NCBI GenBank assembly: GCA_948567375.1
Contig: OX419760.1
Location: forward strand, 3,038,001-3,102,000
DNA length: 64,000 bases
Direction: 5' to 3'
Source: Lunularia cruciata
Taxonomy: Eukaryota; Streptophyta; Marchantiopsida; Lunulariales; Lunulariaceae
The notes beneath the pieces are model-generated. The model saw only the letters and a list, made by a program, of their open reading frames with translations, had not been told where the DNA came from and did no database searches. A program made the position numbers and the translations under genes. This document shows, piece after piece, positions 32,983-45,900 of this stretch (the first letter of the stretch is position 1; the number at the start of each line of letters is the position of its first letter).

Positions 32983-35195
32983 GTCTTCGACGTTTGGAGA
33001 CTTGAGTCGCCCTTGTAGAAATCTGAACTCTCTATTTCGCTCTCCCTGTCGGTCTGATTCACCGAGGCTGCAGCCACGGCCACCTGTGCGTCTGATGCAT
33101 CAACTGCTAACTACAAAGGTTACTGCAGAAGTCGCAGGGAGTTGCCTGAGAAATTGGTTCACTTCTTGTAGGAGCGAATTCGTGTGAGAAAACGTGACAG
33201 ACTCTGTAAATCTTGTTTGTACCCGACAGTCTCATTCAGCGACCTATCTTCATGAAGCAGCAGCAAGCACAATGGCTTGAAGGATAAGTAGAGGTTGGAA
33301 ACTCAAGGTGGGGCTTATTTACAAAGCCTGTGTTTCAGCTGCTTGCGTGCAAATATCAATGCACAGACCTCAGTCCCACCATCAAACGCTGTTTCGATGG
33401 ACCCCTCTGTTCCTGACCAACCCTTTCTTCCTTTGCCTCCCAAAACACCTTCACAGTTCTGTACATTGAGAGGGTTCAAGGTTCAGGGTGGTCGACGTAG
33501 ACAGCGTCGAGCGTCTCGTAGGGGTTTTGCCCATGCTGATCGCTTGCCTGTAAGTTATGTAGACAACCCCGGCGCATGGACAGTTACTATTTACAACACG
33601 TTTGAAAATGAGGCTGGCAAACCTCAAGGCTCTTTCAGGGATTGTAATTACGTTGCATCCACTACCGACAGACGCGGCCTACCATGTGCCGTCCTCCTAT
33701 AGGTGCATCTCTTGGTCGTCATGAGAGTCAAGAAGCTACCGACCACGTTTTAATTTTACCTTTTTAACAGCATGAGGTAGATCTTCTCAGTGGCAGGCAT
33801 GTTCAGAAATATGTCACTGCCCTGTTTGACTGGTAAATGGCACCGGGAAATTTGAAACTAAAGCTACCTCATGTAAATTTTTTAATGCAAGTAAAACTTC
33901 ATCTCCATAATACAGGGGAGTGGGTGCGTTTCTAGTCTCTTGGGAACCGAGCCCGTTAGCTCCTCTAATGATACTGTTAACGCTTTTTTGCTCATGTAGA
34001 GTTTTGCTCACGTCCGTCAAATTTTATGGGTAATGTGATGGGAGCACGTGAAGTTGATGGGAAAATGTCCATAACCAAACAATATTTTGAGAAAAATGAT
34101 TTAAAAGGTTTTACTGGGTTACGTGCAGTTCGTATAAAAATTATCTACAATTTCGCGCATAATAACTTTCTTCACCCAAATGTTTGACGGCGATTATTTG
34201 ACCCGTTATATTTTTACCGGTATAATTATTTTACCCACCGAAATCCGTCCAAAACGCTATCTGAAACTCTCTACTGTATGTCCAACCATAGCCGGCGATC
34301 GATCACAACTCGTGCACAGAAAATGAAACGATGGATGAAGCAATAGGGATCTCGTCCCTCTCCCAAAACTTCGTGACTAAGTCTAGATTGACATCCCCAT
34401 TTGCTTGGTTGACCCCCTTACAATATTATCTTCTGATTCTTCGCCATTTGCTGCGTAAACGACTTGCCTTGTATCAATGAGCTATCGTGGGTTTTTGAAT
34501 AGCAGCGTGCGCTTCATCCACACGATTATTCGCGTTTGCTGAAAAGGAGGCATGTGAAAGGTATATTCTAGTCACTTTCCACGACTCCTCAAAACAGGCA
34601 GGACAGTTTGCTTTAAGCTTCGGACTCATTCTTCTATAAATTTTATTATCAGGATCAATTCAACAATAAATTGTTCGTCTTCAGAAAAATGGAAGACAGA
34701 CTCGTTGAAGAAACGTCTGTGTCCGCTAGAGTTGAGAATCTTTCGAGTTGCTCAATCTTACAGTTCCTTGCCTAGTCCGTATAGGGCGGAGCCCGCCCCG
34801 AAAGTTGTACTTAGGGACTGGAAAGGATAATTACTACCAGGGGGTGTCAACCTAGCAAATGGATTCGTCAACCTAGACGCTCCCCTATTTTTTACTTATA
34901 CTCATCTTGGTCGTCTGCCCGCACGACCGTCCAAACTTCAGGTGAACCAACTTCGCATCATTTGAACACCTTCCAGTGTAAAATTCTGAATGTCCTCAAA
35001 ACTAATCCTTCCAGATATTCTGAGTTCTAAAAATATGTACAGACAAAAGAAATCAACAACATATTTGACCTGCGGTGTTGATTGGTTTGCAACCGAGAGA
35101 ATTAAATCTGATAATTTGTTCCAATTCAAAGCGTCCGAGATTGATTAGATTTGAGATCGATTTCGGCCTCAGCGGCTTGACCAACAGGCCCAAAT
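32983..35195. other. Region upstream of the polyphenol oxidase; no further gene recognised
   Basis: It contains the presumed minus-strand promoter of the oxidase. A plus-strand open frame at 33295-33702 (135 codons; ATG-initiated core from 33397) has an Arg-rich middle and no domain I recognise. 33900-35195 shows no convincing coding sequence and fewer repeat signatures than the rest of the window. Confidence 0.5.
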
Positions 35196-35405
35196 AAATA
35201 CCCTGGAGGAAAAGGAGAAATGGAATACAAGTGCACCGGGAAGGTGCAAAAACATAAAAAGAGGCACAAGACCCGCTAGAATGGCCAACAAAGGGGCAGA
35301 GAAACCAAAACAAAAGCCTAGCCGGTAACAAGAACAACGCACCAAGAAGAGAAATCAACCCCGTAGAAAGAGAAAACCAAACCAAATGGGAGCTTATAAC
35401 TGCAC

Positions 35406-35443
35406 GGTGTGATATAGGTCCTCCAAAGGACCTATATCACACC
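35406..35443. repeat. Perfect 17-bp inverted repeat at the LINE-2 3' end
   Basis: The left arm GGTGTGATATAGGTCCT (35406-35422) is exactly complementary to the right arm at 35427-35443, with a 4-nt loop CCAA. In a decayed neighbourhood, perfect pairing over 17 bp is notable. Confidence 0.85.
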
Positions 35444-37217
35444 TATATTTCAGGCAAAAGTGATGGGGGCTGTGGAGTGAAATGGCATCCAGAGGTACAT
35501 CACCTTTGTGGAGTGCCGGAGACTCTCTGTCAAAGATAAGAGGTAAGCATGGTAGGTGAAATAGACAAAGCGCCTCTCTCTATAGAAAGCCCCATGTCGC
35601 CTCTTGAAAGAGACCATCAAACTGATGATGAAGGTGGCCAAACATCTCCACTACTAGATAGACAAAGGTACCAGAAGCAAGGCGTGGGGCATAGTGGTCC
35701 TCCTTCCCCCTAGTGCGATGGTCATTGCTACTCTTGCCTGGATATTGGCTCGTGCTAAGGACTCTAGTCAAAGTGGGTTTGCCATCACCACATCATATAA
35801 TGTATGTCAGTCATCCTTGAAGGTGATAATATCTCTCCACACCATCCTATGTGGTGGTCCTAGTAGGACCATCCATTGCTCAATCTGGACCTATGAACGT
35901 GTAGAATGTAAGATATAGGCCACCATATCTGTAATGACATCATGGACTCTAGTAGGCTCTCCTCCTATGGTACATCATAAAATGTGTACACACTCAATAT
36001 CAAATGAAGAACCACAAGGGCACTGGTCTAATAGGCCCAAGAGTGTTGGATGTGGTAGACCCAACCAAAGTCAAAAGGATGTGGTGAACTACTCCAATGT
36101 GAACCTAAAATCCTTAATCAAAGGAGAAGCATGAAGCCAAGCTCCGGCAGCCTTATCACTGCAAGAGAGGATCCTACCTCTATCAAGTAAAGGCACATCT
36201 AGAAGGATGCTAGAAAGGGTGTAAGTGTGCATACGCTCACCAAGAGCCAACTAAAATTTCCTAGAGTCTAGGGATAAAATGTCCGCAAATGAGGTAATGT
36301 TGTATGTGTTGTGCTTGGCAATAAATTACAAGCCAAATGGAGAGATATCAAGAAATCATAGGTACTTGATTCAAAAATTGCAATAAGTGGCAATAAAAAT
36401 GGATGACCCTCATGTAAGAACCTCTCAGCCAAAAGAAGGACCACTATTACGCATGGTCCTAAGTAAGTTGGGGGTGTAATGGTCTCTTGAGATGTGATAC
36501 CATATCCTCCCATAAGTTATAAGAAGAGAAATTTGTAACCACCACCAATCATCTGAGTCCTAATTGTGAGAGCATACAAGGTCCTAAGAGTGTGGAGAAG
36601 GTGCACCACATGGAACTATCAAAGGACCATAAATATGGAAAGAGCACCTATGTGGAAGGATATGTACGTGCCAAATAGGATGCTCTTAGGACATAACATC
36701 TCAAAAGGAAGGAGTAGGCCACTTATGTGTTCCCCAACCTAGGGAGGAGATGAGCATGGGTAGTAGCTTGAATCAAAGTATTCAAGATCAAGGAGCTACA
36801 AAAGTCTTCATCTTTGAGAGGAGTGCCCAACACTCTCAAACCTTGCATAGAAACTGGAATCTTGATGGGAAGTCAAAGAGAGTAAGGATTGTGTGTAGGC
36901 TCTAGACCTTGCATTTACAAGTCTAGGCTAATAAACCCATGGTCTCAAGACTAAGCATAAAAGCTTGCATTCCACAAACTACTTCCTCCAAGGGGCCCAA
37001 GATGTGGGTGTCCTCTTATAGGGATGGAAAAGACTGTGAGAAAGGTGGCAACCACCTCACTCAAATTTGTGTAGTGAGCTATGGCAAATAATGGCCCTCC
37101 CACCTAAAGGATCTCCAATATATTTACTACCAATCTTTGTTTAGTGGCCTTCCTAAAGGCTCAACATTTGTTTTTGAGATCAAGGAGCACAACCGCTCTA
37201 AGGAGGACCGGGATGGG

Positions 37218-37527
37218 TCAAAGAAAGGAGAGATGGAGTCTCAAGAAGAGAAGGGATGACCTCCATATAAGTGACCTTTGAACAACTTGGAGAGATAAAT
37301 CAAAGAAGAGGATGTTGAAATCACATCAAAAAATTAAGATCACCAATAAATGTACCTCATGGCTTTATTAGCTCAAAGAAAGGAGAGATGGAGTCTCAAG
37401 AAGAGAAGGGATGACCTCCATATAAGTGACCTTTGAACAACTTGGAGAGATAAATCAAAGAAGAGGATGTTGAAATCACATCAAAAAATTAAGATCACCA
37501 ATAAATGTACCTCATGGCTTTATTAGC
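37218..37527. repeat. Perfect 155-bp tandem duplication
   Basis: Copies at 37218-37372 and 37373-37527 appear identical. They lie at the broken end of LINE-2, next to gypsy-B. Identity shows a recent duplication in old sequence. Confidence 0.93.
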
Positions 37528-37534
37528 TCAAGAG

Positions 37535-40500
37535 AGAGGAGTAGAAGCAGAGGGAGGAAGACAAACACACAAGTGATTGTTGTAAATGGAGTCTTAGAAG
37601 GCAATAATGTGAGAATATTGATAGAATCTAGAGCAATAAAGATTTTTTGGGGATGGGATTTGAAAAGGATGAGAATGAAAAAGTAGAGTTATCTAATAGT
37701 CATTTAGAGAAGATTGAGTTGTTACCTAAAAAGATAGCTCTCTTTTTAAGAGAGTATCAAGGAGAAATTGAGTGGTGAGTGATATGACTAGCTCATTATG
37801 ATATGATCTTAGGCAACCCATAGATAGAGTACTACAACCCCTACAACAGATTGGAGAAAGAAAATAATGAGAACTAGCCAATGGAAGATAATTGGAGGTA
37901 GAAGAAGATTGCAAAGGCAAGAATTGCCTACCAATGTAACAAAGACAATAGCTACTGATAAGGCAGACAAATGTTTCATAGGTCTAATAAGAGAAGTCCA
38001 AAGTGCACAACTCGATGTGCAAAAATATGGTCAATGAGTTTCAATATGTCTTTCTTGATGATTTACCCTCCAGATTACCACCAAAAAAGAGACTAGATCA
38101 TAAAATTGAGATACTTCATAGGAAGACACCTCCTTGTAAGGCCCCATATCAACTATCACTTCATGAGTTGGAGGAGTGCAAAGCCCAAATTGAGGATATG
38201 CTACAAAAAGGGTTTATCCAACCTGGCATATTACCATATGAGGCTCATGTCTTGTTTGTGAAGAAAAAGAACAAGGCCAAAATCAACAAATGGTGAAGAA
38301 AAAATACCCATTACCTTGCATGGATGACATGTTTGATCAACTCAATGGGGCAAAACACTTCACCAAATGTGATCTACAAAGTGATTATAACCAAATCAAG
38401 ATTATGGAGGAAGATGTACATAAAACTGCCTTTCAAACAACGTATAGTCACTTTGAGTACCTAGTGATGTAGTTTGACCTTACCAATATACTTGCCACTT
38501 TCATGAGTTTGATGAATGACATATTTCATCCATACTTGGATAAGTCTGTTATCATTGTTTTTGATGATATCTTAGTCTATAGTAGGACAATGAAAGAGCA
38601 CAAACAACATCTTTGAGAAGTCCTCCAGATTTTTTGAAGAACCAATTGTATGCCAAAGTCTCAAAGTATGAGTGTAGAAAGTATGAAGTATTTTAGTTGA
38701 GGCATAGATTAAGTACGGAAGGTATCCAAGTTATAATAGATAAAATAAATATCATTTTAAAATGGGGTGCTCTAGAAGACCAGACTCAACTCAAGAGTTT
38801 CTTGGGATTGATTGGGTTCTATCATAAATTTGTCAAGGTTTTCTCTAAGGTCACACAACCCCAATCACTACTTGGCAAGGTAAAGAAGTGGATGTGGGGG
38901 ACGGCATAAGAATTGGCCTTTCAAGAATTGAAAGGTGCATTACTACATGCACCAATCTTGAAATGATATGACCAACAGATCCAATCAATTTGGCTATGGA
39001 TGAGATGCATGTAGATGCATTAGGCATGGTGAGAAGAGCAATCCTATAATAGGAATAAAGTGGTAGATGACACCTAGTTGCATATTTCTCTCAAAAGTTG
39101 TTTACCGACAAAGCGTAACTATCACACCATTGAACAAGAAGAGTTGACCATTGTCCTTGCAACCAAGCATTGGAAGCATTATCTCAGCGAGAAGGCATTT
39201 GGAGTGGAGATGGACCACAAACCACTAGTCTACCTTGAGACATAGAAATATTTGTGCTGTTAATAGACTCATTAGGCAGAGTGAAGACAATTGTCTAACA
39301 TGATGGTCACATATGTGGAGTGCAAGAAGCAACTTGTAGATTCATTCACCCAAATACCTATGGTGAACAATTTGGTGATAGAGGTCAAGATGAACCCAAA
39401 TTTCCAGCCAAGGAGTCTTACTACTATCAAGACTAATAACCCATAGATTGTAGGACCTCAATCATCTAAAGGGGTAACTAGTACCCAAGGACTAACTTTT
39501 TTTGATGGCAAGTTATGGATCTTGGATGCTCTAGATCTAAAAAGGACCATCCTAGCAAAATGTCACGATTTTCACTATTGCAAGTCACGTTGGAGTGGAC
39601 AAGACCTTAGATACAATCAAATGCCATTACTATTGGCCCAAGATGAGCAATGATGTGATGGAGTATGTTCAAAGCTACATACTTTATCAACAAAATAAAA
39701 CCTCTAATCAAGCTCTCATATGACTCCTTCAACCCCTCCTTACTCCTATACAACATTGGGAGCATGGACCTAGTTTGTGAATTGCCCAAGACCACCTCAG
39801 GTTTTGACTCCATTGTAATCTTTGTAAATTGACTCAAGAAAATGATTCATGTGTGTCCTACGACCAAGGATGTGACTGCTCCAAAATTAACTCAATTGTA
39901 CTTAGTTGTGATCTTTTCTCACCATGGCATGTCTCAAGTGCTCATCACCAATTGGGGCATTCAATTCACCAGTTTGTTTTGGAGAACACTCTTCAATGTC
40001 TACTAACCAAACTTGCCATGTCCACAACATACCACCTCCAAACCAATGGAAAAATATAGTGGGCCAAATGCACTATTGAGGACATGCTTTGGGGCTTCAC
40101 GTTAGAGGAGCAAGAAAGGTGGGGTACTTACATTGGTGGAAATTTTCCTTACAACAATTTATTGAATGCATCTACACATGTCACACCATTCTTCCTCATC
40201 TATGGAGAACACACTTTTACACCTTTGAGCTTAGTAAAGATCCACCCAAAGCTTATTATAGTTGATGTTGTCAACACTTTTGTTGCTAGAATCCAACAGA
40301 GTGTGTAGAACGCCAAGCACAATTTGTAGATAGTCCAAAATTGATAGAAACAATATACAAATGCACATCATATACACATAGAGCTTGTTGTTGGGGATCA
40401 AGTGTGGCTATCAAAAACCAACCTCATGTAGTTGGCTCCTTGTATGCTTAGACATGATTTCATTGGCCCTTTTCCCATCATCCATCAAATTGGTGCAATG

Positions 40501-40857
40501 GCCTATCACCTTGAGCTACTACCACACATGAAGATCCATCCAGTGTTCTATGTTTCCTTGTTACACTGGATGGATCCAAATATGCATCCCTACGCCCCAC
40601 TTTCCTTCCATACAAGAAGCTTGACCTTATCCAACATTCATTGATGGTAGGGAGGAATACAAAGTTGAATGCATTCTCTAGAAATGCATGTGGTACTTGT
40701 TATCCATGTGTAGAATATCTCATGTATTGGACAGTGTATCCATTATATGAGGCAACATGGGAAGCCATAACTGACTTGACTAATGCATTGGTGTTAGTGT
40801 AATCTTTTGAGCAACAACTTTGCAATGAAGATGTTGCGTCTTAAAAGGGGAGGGGTT
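37535..40857 (+). pseudogene. pol: gypsy-B pol remnant: protease to chromodomain
   Basis: The degraded protease shows VRILIESRA (altered DSG) near 37600 and HYDMILGNP near 37797. Reverse transcriptase follows at 38003-38600 ([45 protein letters not shown]; the FLDD box has lost one residue). RNase H is at about 38900-39250. Integrase spans about 39590-40100, including PKTTSGFDS-like sequence and a decayed QTNGK block. A chromodomain-like WTVYPLYEATWEA sits near 40730-40780. Several stops and frameshifts. No gag or 5' LTR is present, so the element is truncated at its left end against LINE-2. Confidence 0.85.
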
Positions 40858-41464
40858 TGTAATACCATTAACTAGACAGATTATCTAGATGTGAAAATTG
40901 GCTTGGTAATATCTGTAAGGATGTCATGTATGATAGTCTAAGTAGATCAGATAGAGGTGTCACAAGAATAATACTTCCACTAATAGTGCAGAGGCCAAAA
41001 ACCCCTTGACAACTTTAGAGCCAATTTTGGAAGCCTAAACAAATGAATTAGGCCTCAAAAAATGAAATTATCTCATCTCCTTAGGGTGTAAAGCCATTGC
41101 ATTCTCCCACCCTTGTCTTGCCTCAGTAAGAGCTTTCCAAGAATACCTCATTGATGTTGTTTTGAGCTTCTTACAAGAAGATTCTCCAAATATTCCTTAG
41201 TGAAACTTGTTTGACCAACCAAATTGTACAAGGATTGACATGTCACAAACTCATGCAGCTAATCTAAGGGTGGAGCTTGTTGAAATGTCACCAATCCATG
41301 TATTTGATCCAAGGGTGTAGCTCCCTGGAATGGATCTTCCTTGCTATATATTAAAAACGAGATGCTCCTTTTGTGCATTGGAGTATTGATGAGAACCTTG
41401 AGTTTCTCTTGTGTTTCTTCTCTTGTACTTCTCTTGAGATTTCTTCTGTCCTTGGAACATTACA
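40858..41464 (+). repeat. 3' LTR of gypsy-B
   Basis: The polypurine tract AAAAGGGGAGGGG lies just upstream, and the LTR reads TGTAATACC...GGAACATTACA, 607 bp. Its reverse complement matches the solo LTRs at 8939-9699 and 21766-22503. LINE-2 sequence resumes on its right, so gypsy-B inserted into LINE-2. Confidence 0.88.
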
Positions 41465-42085
41465 AGAGCAAGGAGATGTGATGCATCAAAAAAATGAACA
41501 ACACTCAAGGGCACCAAACCCAAGGCAATACACTTGAAAAATCAAAAAGGAGGAAGCCTGAATGTGGCATATCAAGGGAGAGACAATCACATAAATGCTC
41601 AAAAATGAGTCTTGAAGGACCAATTGTTGAGAAACAAGGATAGTGGAGTAAAGCATGGGAAAAGAAGGACTCTATAAGTTGTAACTCCTCATCAAGGTGG
41701 TAGTCATGGACAAAGAATGGAAGGTCAAGTGTGGCTGATGGATGGAGGTCTTGTAAGGCTGATAAAGTATTTTACCAAGAAGGATGCTTGTTGTGAGGGT
41801 GATAGTGCATAAACTGCTTGTTGATACTCCACAACCTGGCCTAGCATCAAGGAGCAACATAAATAATGATGCTCTAGAGGTGGAGCATGGGTCTATAGGA
41901 ACTCTATGATGCGTCTAGTAGTTGCTTGGGCTTGGATGATGTACTCCTCTTGTAAAGTCGGCCAATCTCTACAAAGGAACCGATAAATCCGAGAGATGGT
42001 CTCTCTATGTCCACATGCACCTCCATGAGGAGGAAGAAGTAAACTTCACAAAGGAAAGAGAGCTAGTATGATCCATGTGGAGACA

Positions 42086-42137
<52 letters not shown>

Positions 42138-42950
42138 GTATCTGCCAAGATGGCACTTTAGAGTATGGAAAACGTGGAGTCTACTAGATGGCGGAGGGGC
42201 ATGGAGATCCTAGTATACATGCGTGGACAGGGCAAACCTAGTAGGAAAGCCTGAAGGGGATACAAAGAATGAAGCCAAGACTAAGAGTATGGTGGTGCAT
42301 GTTATAGAGGATTGGAGTTGAAGAGGGTCTAATGGAGTAGGCAAAGATGTGGCCTTTGCTATCATCCATAAGCATCTAACTCGCTCTTGATGGTGCGCCA
42401 ACCAACTCCCACCCATGGGCAATCTGGGCATGATTGCATAGGGTGCTGAAGGTACTAGAGGAGGGATGTTGGTCGGTGATGGTGGAGGGTGGAGGAGGAG
42501 GTGGATTCAAAGCAAATGGTGGTGGTGGTGGAGCGGACACTAGGGGGAGAGAATGTGGGATAATGAGGAGGAACGAAGGGGATAGTGGATGGTGGTCCTC
42601 CATAAGAGAGTCTATTAAAGTGGGTTCCTTGCCCAGGAACAGTGGAGGCTATGGTAAAGGGATAGATGTGGCTCCATCAGGAGGAACTTGAGCCCCTATG
42701 GAGCTTGTTAGAAGAGGCGGCACCTACATCTATGCTCTAGATGCACATAAGGGGTATGGGGTGCTAGATGAGGGGCGGTGCTTATTGTAGTTCCCCCAGG
42801 TGCCCTTGCTAAAGAACAAAGTGTTGGCATCACAAAAGACTCTACAAAATGATCGCTTATGTTCCATGAGGTATAACTCAATATATAAAGAGAAGAGAAA
42901 ACATCCAATAACAAATCCTAACAATCTGACACCAAATAAGCATATGAGCA
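41465..42950 (-). pseudogene. LINE-2 N-terminal half
   Basis: Minus-strand reading contains GPSRLIFEHLCDC near 41590, which matches the conserved GPSG-xx-EHL block before the reverse transcriptase of plant-type LINEs. Upstream is a Pro-rich stretch (near 42480-42560). It is in the same orientation as 35405-37530 and separated from it by gypsy-B, so the two are probably halves of one copy. The YxDD core is not found and is likely deleted. A (CT)23 microsatellite interrupts it at 42089-42134. Confidence 0.5.
42089..42134. repeat. (CT)23 microsatellite
   Basis: 46 bases of uninterrupted CT. Confidence 0.97.
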
Positions 42951-45900
42951 AAACTAAAGATAGAAAAATATGGAAAAGATGTAAGAAGTGCATGCATTAA
43001 AGGAGATTTGTAGTTATATAAGGTCCAACAAGTATGGTACTCAAGCCTTCCGGTGCAATAACTCTCAAGTACACGACCCATCCGAAACATGAACTTCCGG
43101 TACAAAACATATGGTGCAAGAGCCTCTGATACAAGAACCACTTAATACGTGAACCTCATGTACAGGAACCCTTTGACACAAGAACCTCCAGTACAGGAAC
43201 CTCAAATACAAGAGCCCTGCAGTGCTAGAACTTTTTCCACAGGGACTGATCGAGCCAAGCCAAATCCCAAATCCCACTGAACCAAAATCTATAATCAAAC
43301 CGAGCCAAAGACCATATGGAAATTGGTCCGGAGAGGAGCGAAAGAGTAGGATGGGTCGATAGGCTACGTGTAAAACCTGCTATTGGAAACCGTGTTAATT
43401 GCAGGTTTCTAGTCTCAAAGAACCCAGCTCCCTCTATTACCCGTATTGCCGGAGTGGTGGAGAAGACCCCTTTTGAATAATCAAAGTATTGCCAATAGAG
43501 TTCAAAATGACAGGAAGGCTACTCCGACCATAGAGAAAATGAGAACCATATGAAGAAGTTTGATCTCACTTGACCATCCAAGTATGGACTTCTGTAGTCG
43601 AATGCACTATATAATATTCCCTTTCCGAGCCTCCCACCAAGAATTTACTCTCCCACAACGGAAAAGCTCACTACTCGGCACCAATAATCAACTATAGCTA
43701 ATGTGTTAAAGCCACTGTTCGTCAAAAAGGGGCTTCTCTATATTCACATGCTCAATCACCGTGTACCAGTTGCTAGGCCGACAAAGCTTCTAATAGCCAA
43801 AATGGGGACCTTTCCATTTTTACGGGCTCAGTCGATCTGTCCCTCGTTCTACAAAGCTATCTCTCTCAACTATCGCCTCGAATTACTCACGGTCGAAATC
43901 CCCACAGCTTTTTAGCGGTGGGGATTAGCTCACTACCATCGCTCACCCCAGTAGCTCGCCACCATCATTCACTATCCACTATCACTATGAAGGGAAACGA
44001 GCGCACATAGGATGGGAAATCTCATCAAATTCATGTAAAAGACCAAATCCAAAGAATTTTGTCCCCTTTTACCCAAAAAAAAGGAACTAATTGATTAGTG
44101 GTGAGAAATTATTCTTGGAATGTCGTGATCATGTAAATCAAATAGTCTACGTATCATTGAATTAACCAAAATAAGTAGTATCAACTAAGAGGATCGTTTC
44201 TCTAGGGAGCCAAAGTCCTATTTAGAGTAATAGCTACGTATTATATAGAGTAATAGCTACTAAGAAAGATATGATAAGGTCTTGTATCGTTCATATCCTT
44301 CACGTGCTCCCAGACAGAGGCCTATAGATGAGATGACACGAGTGATTTTACCTGATATTCTCGTGCTGTACAACATCTGTAGAAATAGCTGGAAGCTTTA
44401 GGGGTACCGGTTGTTATGTCTCACATATTCTAAGTCTTTTTTCCGTCGGTAATCTCTGCTGCAAAGAAATGTTAGTAATTAACAGAGAGAAGAAGCGACC
44501 GCGTAGGATAACAAGTCGCACAAAGATAAAATATAAGAGATTAAAATGAAGCCAATCGTAAATAGAATCCGTGGAATTAATAATAGTAATTAATATATTA
44601 ATAATAATTAAAAATCAGATATCTTAAGTGTAACTTTTTAAAGAGTAATATAGAGTAACTCTTAGAGTAAATTTTTAGAGTAACTAATAGAGTAACTTTT
44701 TCATATCAAATTTATTATCATTTAAACTTTTTCACCTTTTTTTCTCATCCATCTGTCTGTTTCCTGCGCGATTGCCATTTTCTCATTAACTGAAAAGTTT
44801 TCTGCGCGGTCGCCTTTTCCTCATTATCTGAAAAGTTGCTTATTCTTGGCAGTATTCACAAAGTGGCAGTGTTAGAGGAGCACAAATAATAGAAACAAGC
44901 GTAAATGATCAACCATGATTGCTCTGACTGGAGTTGGCCAATAGAGGAAGAAATCAGAGTCAACAAAACTTGGAATTAGAGCAAACGCACCTGCCATAAC
45001 AAAGCCAGCCAGTCAATTCCTCAAGACAAGCATACGTAAGCGGTATTGAGGATCTGCTAAACTGAATATCTACAACTGGTGGCTGTGATTATAATGCGCA
45101 CGAGATGATAATTCCCTCTGAAAGGAGCAACTGCAGTGTTCTGTCATTTGGTCAAGGAGGGAGCATGATGGCGAGGACTTGACGGTAACTTACTAATTAC
45201 CATTGTAATGTGAAAAGATGGCGCAAAGTGGTGTGTTGTAAAGAAGAGTGTTGTAAAGACTAGAACAATATCAGTGAGTAAACTCTCTTACATGCATTAG
45301 GGCGTTTCGAATGGGAATTTTACGAGTCTTCATGGAATTTTGTCAAATCTGGAAAGATTGTATGGGTATGCATAAAGAAAAATTGCCACAACAGTGAAAC
45401 ATCCTAACAATAATTCACGGGTAATCGGTGGGTTTACGGGCAGTTTCACATACCCCTCGTGGTGTCCCGTTGGAGAAGGGTTATAGGTTCCCTTTCGTAT
45501 TCCCCAACTCACTAATTTGGGGATCGGGAAAGAGGTCGGATGGGGATTCACTGGGAGGTCGGGAGTAGAAGAAGGATCGTGGGGTAGTGGTTCACCAATC
45601 TCAAAATTTCTCATTCAACTCTCTTCTTATAGTTTCTATCTTGCCCTTCTTTGTTAGAATCACTTCTCACAAATTCGGTGAACAAATTAGAGATGGAGAA
45701 TTTTTGCAAATTTCTGTCTTGCCTTTCTTTGTGAGATTGTCTCCTCACAAATTTGGTGAACAAAAGGGATATGGAGAAATTCTTCAAACAATCCCCAATG
45801 TCTTGCCTTTCTTTGTCAGATTCTCTCTTCACAAATTTGGTGAACAAACGAGAAATTCTTCAGGCAATCCCCAACGGAGAAATTATGTGAACAAACAATC

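Larger units (their letters stand above)
35405..37530 (-). pseudogene. LINE-2 C-terminal half: reverse transcriptase thumb, CCHC finger, endonuclease-like segment
   Basis: Minus-strand reading gives MQGLRVLGTPLKDEDF (near 36830), the conserved G-xx-VLG-P block of LINE reverse transcriptases. MGGYGITSQETITPPTYLG (near 36500) follows, matching the GGVGLLSMEEMAPIAFLG block of LINE-A. A finger with CGSSFD...HILRCTIGGE lies near 36000. Next comes a SRMTDIHY...HFDxSP segment and a SGTFVYLVVEMFGHLHHQFD segment (near 35640), parallel to LINE-A FVPLALELYGAMDTAFD. It is a related but distinct LINE family. Many stops and shifts. It ends near a 17-bp hairpin at 35406-35443. Confidence 0.72.

Noticed and set aside
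33295-33702. Plus-strand open frame of 135 codons beside the polyphenol oxidase
   Set aside because: No domain, first ATG internal, no conservation evidence; kept only as a note in the flanking region.
43380-43920. Possible organelle-derived insertion
   Set aside because: The composition looks different from its surroundings, but I recognise no organelle gene and cannot search for one.
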